Assembly: GCA_013054445.1 (NCBI GenBank)
Contig: JAAMPI010000184.1
Coordinates: 1 to 54,571 of the forward strand
Direction of reading: 5' to 3'
Origin: Cudoniella acicularis
Lineage: Eukaryota; Ascomycota; Leotiomycetes; Helotiales; Helotiaceae
DNA: 54,571 nt
The notes under the pieces were generated by a model, which did not search any database, was not told the DNA's origin, and saw nothing but the letters and a program-made list of their open reading frames with translations. Of the stretch, positions 53,874 to 54,571 are shown in pieces (the stretch's first letter is position 1; each line of letters opens with the position of its first letter). Both the position numbers and the translations under genes were made by a program.

Positions 53874-54571
53874 GGAGAATTGACGGGTGAGGGGGGAAGG
53901 AACAGCAGATAAGAACTCTAGTTGGTCGGGAAATGGGTGAGGGAGATGTGGCATACAGGCTTGGCGGCAGAAGGTGAGGAAATCAAGGACTTAAGGGATT
54001 GGGCTTAGTGTAGCTAGGGGGTAGCAGTTAGGCAACTACAACAACATAATAGAAAGCTCATAACAAAATGTATGACTACTAGAATCGGGTAATGGCTCGG
54101 AGTTGTGATACTAGAATCTATACTTCTAAGCGAAAGCGCGCAAAAACACTTTAAAAGAACTAAATGGCCATGAAAAAATATATGAATTAAAGCTAGTTAG
54201 AGCGCTATTACATTATGATGAGACTCGAATTGTATAAGTATTCCCTGCTAGCTTCTTTAAAACCTATGAAATTTTCGAAGTGTTTCCCCCTTCCCCTTTT
54301 CTGTAAAAGCACGCATTTCACAACTTCCAGTAATACATCATATTACGAGTAGAATATTTATATAAGAGAAAGAAAATCTAATACTAGACAGAAAAATAAA
54401 CACACCGCCGGAAAGGTATATTATTTTAATCTTGATATATTTATGTTATTGTTGTAAAGCAAACCAAATATCGTAGTCACGTGAGAGCGCGTGCCTTGCT
54501 AAGAATAAATTATCCTTATGTGGCCACAGCTGCTCTTCCTTAGTTAGCACAATCAATACGATTCTACCCCC
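53874..54571. other. Right edge, 3' flank of gene B
   Basis: Contains the duplicated 3' flank (54021-54095), then AT-rich sequence with no gene. A TCACGTGA-like E-box occurs at 54477-54484. Confidence 0.5.
54021..54095 (+). repeat. Duplicated 3' flank, copy B
   Basis: GTAGCAGTTAGGCAACTACA and the following ~55 bp, through CTAGAATCGGGTAATGG, match 52771-52847. The start-to-flank distance is about 80 bp longer than in copy A, which agrees with the longer coding region of gene B. Confidence 0.65.

Noticed and set aside
1..54571. CRISPR arrays, operons or other prokaryotic signals
   Set aside because: Intron structure and gene families are fungal; no regularly spaced repeat with unique spacers exists, and the two tandem arrays seen are intronic minisatellites.

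Overview
The window reads as nuclear DNA from a filamentous ascomycete (Pezizomycotina; a leotiomycete is my best guess, by inference only). Genes carry short 48-75 nt introns with GTRNGY donors and CTAAC/CTGAC-type branch points. The families present (Spo7, End3, Atg22, DUF3425 bZIP, siderophore transporter, HET, BTB, DUF3759/CipC-like) are typical of such fungi. Coordinates of spliced genes were worked out by hand from reading frames and splice signals.

Layout. 1-6.4 kb is an accessory, partly decayed zone: a HET-domain pseudogene with two Trp-to-stop changes, an AT-rich tract, an SRPK-like kinase broken by one extra A in a poly-A run, and a small predicted secreted Trp-rich protein. 6.7-18 kb is a compact conserved block: an AIF/AMID-like FAD oxidoreductase whose third intron has grown from ~61-bp tandem repeats; an F-box relic; a divergent pair of a triosephosphate-isomerase-like and an RpiB-like sugar-phosphate isomerase; a Cld1/ABHD5-like lipase; Spo7; and a dual-specificity-phosphatase-like protein. 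18.4-24 kb is one giant disordered Q/P/S-rich protein, again with one extra A in a poly-A run near its 3' end.

24-31 kb is repeat-bearing and gene-poor. It holds a candidate 261-bp solo LTR, two ~233-bp diverged direct repeats flanking a BTB gene with an in-frame stop, a broken membrane-protein gene and a DUF7730/2EXR-like gene. 33-44 kb holds a small protein with three copies of an unrecognised NPG-containing helical repeat, End3, two divergently transcribed stand-alone SAM-domain paralogues, and Atg22. 44-48.3 kb holds an SDR pseudogene, a DUF3425 bZIP and a tiny three-exon DUF3759 gene. 49-52 kb is a siderophore-iron transporter with a perfect palindrome of two ATCTGATAA GATA-factor sites upstream. 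52.3-54.1 kb is a tandem pair of small Cys-rich, probably zinc-binding proteins whose cysteine spacing, TATA position and 3' flank are all conserved.

How the genes work together. The TIM-like/RpiB-like pair matches the two isomerases used in erythritol/tetrulose-phosphate catabolism (bacterial EryH/EryI, Yarrowia EYI1/EYI2), with a CreA-like inverted repeat in the shared promoter. Spo7 and the Cld1-like lipase both act in phospholipid metabolism. The best candidates for something undescribed are the tandem Cys-rich gene pair, the SAM-domain pair and the NPG-repeat protein.
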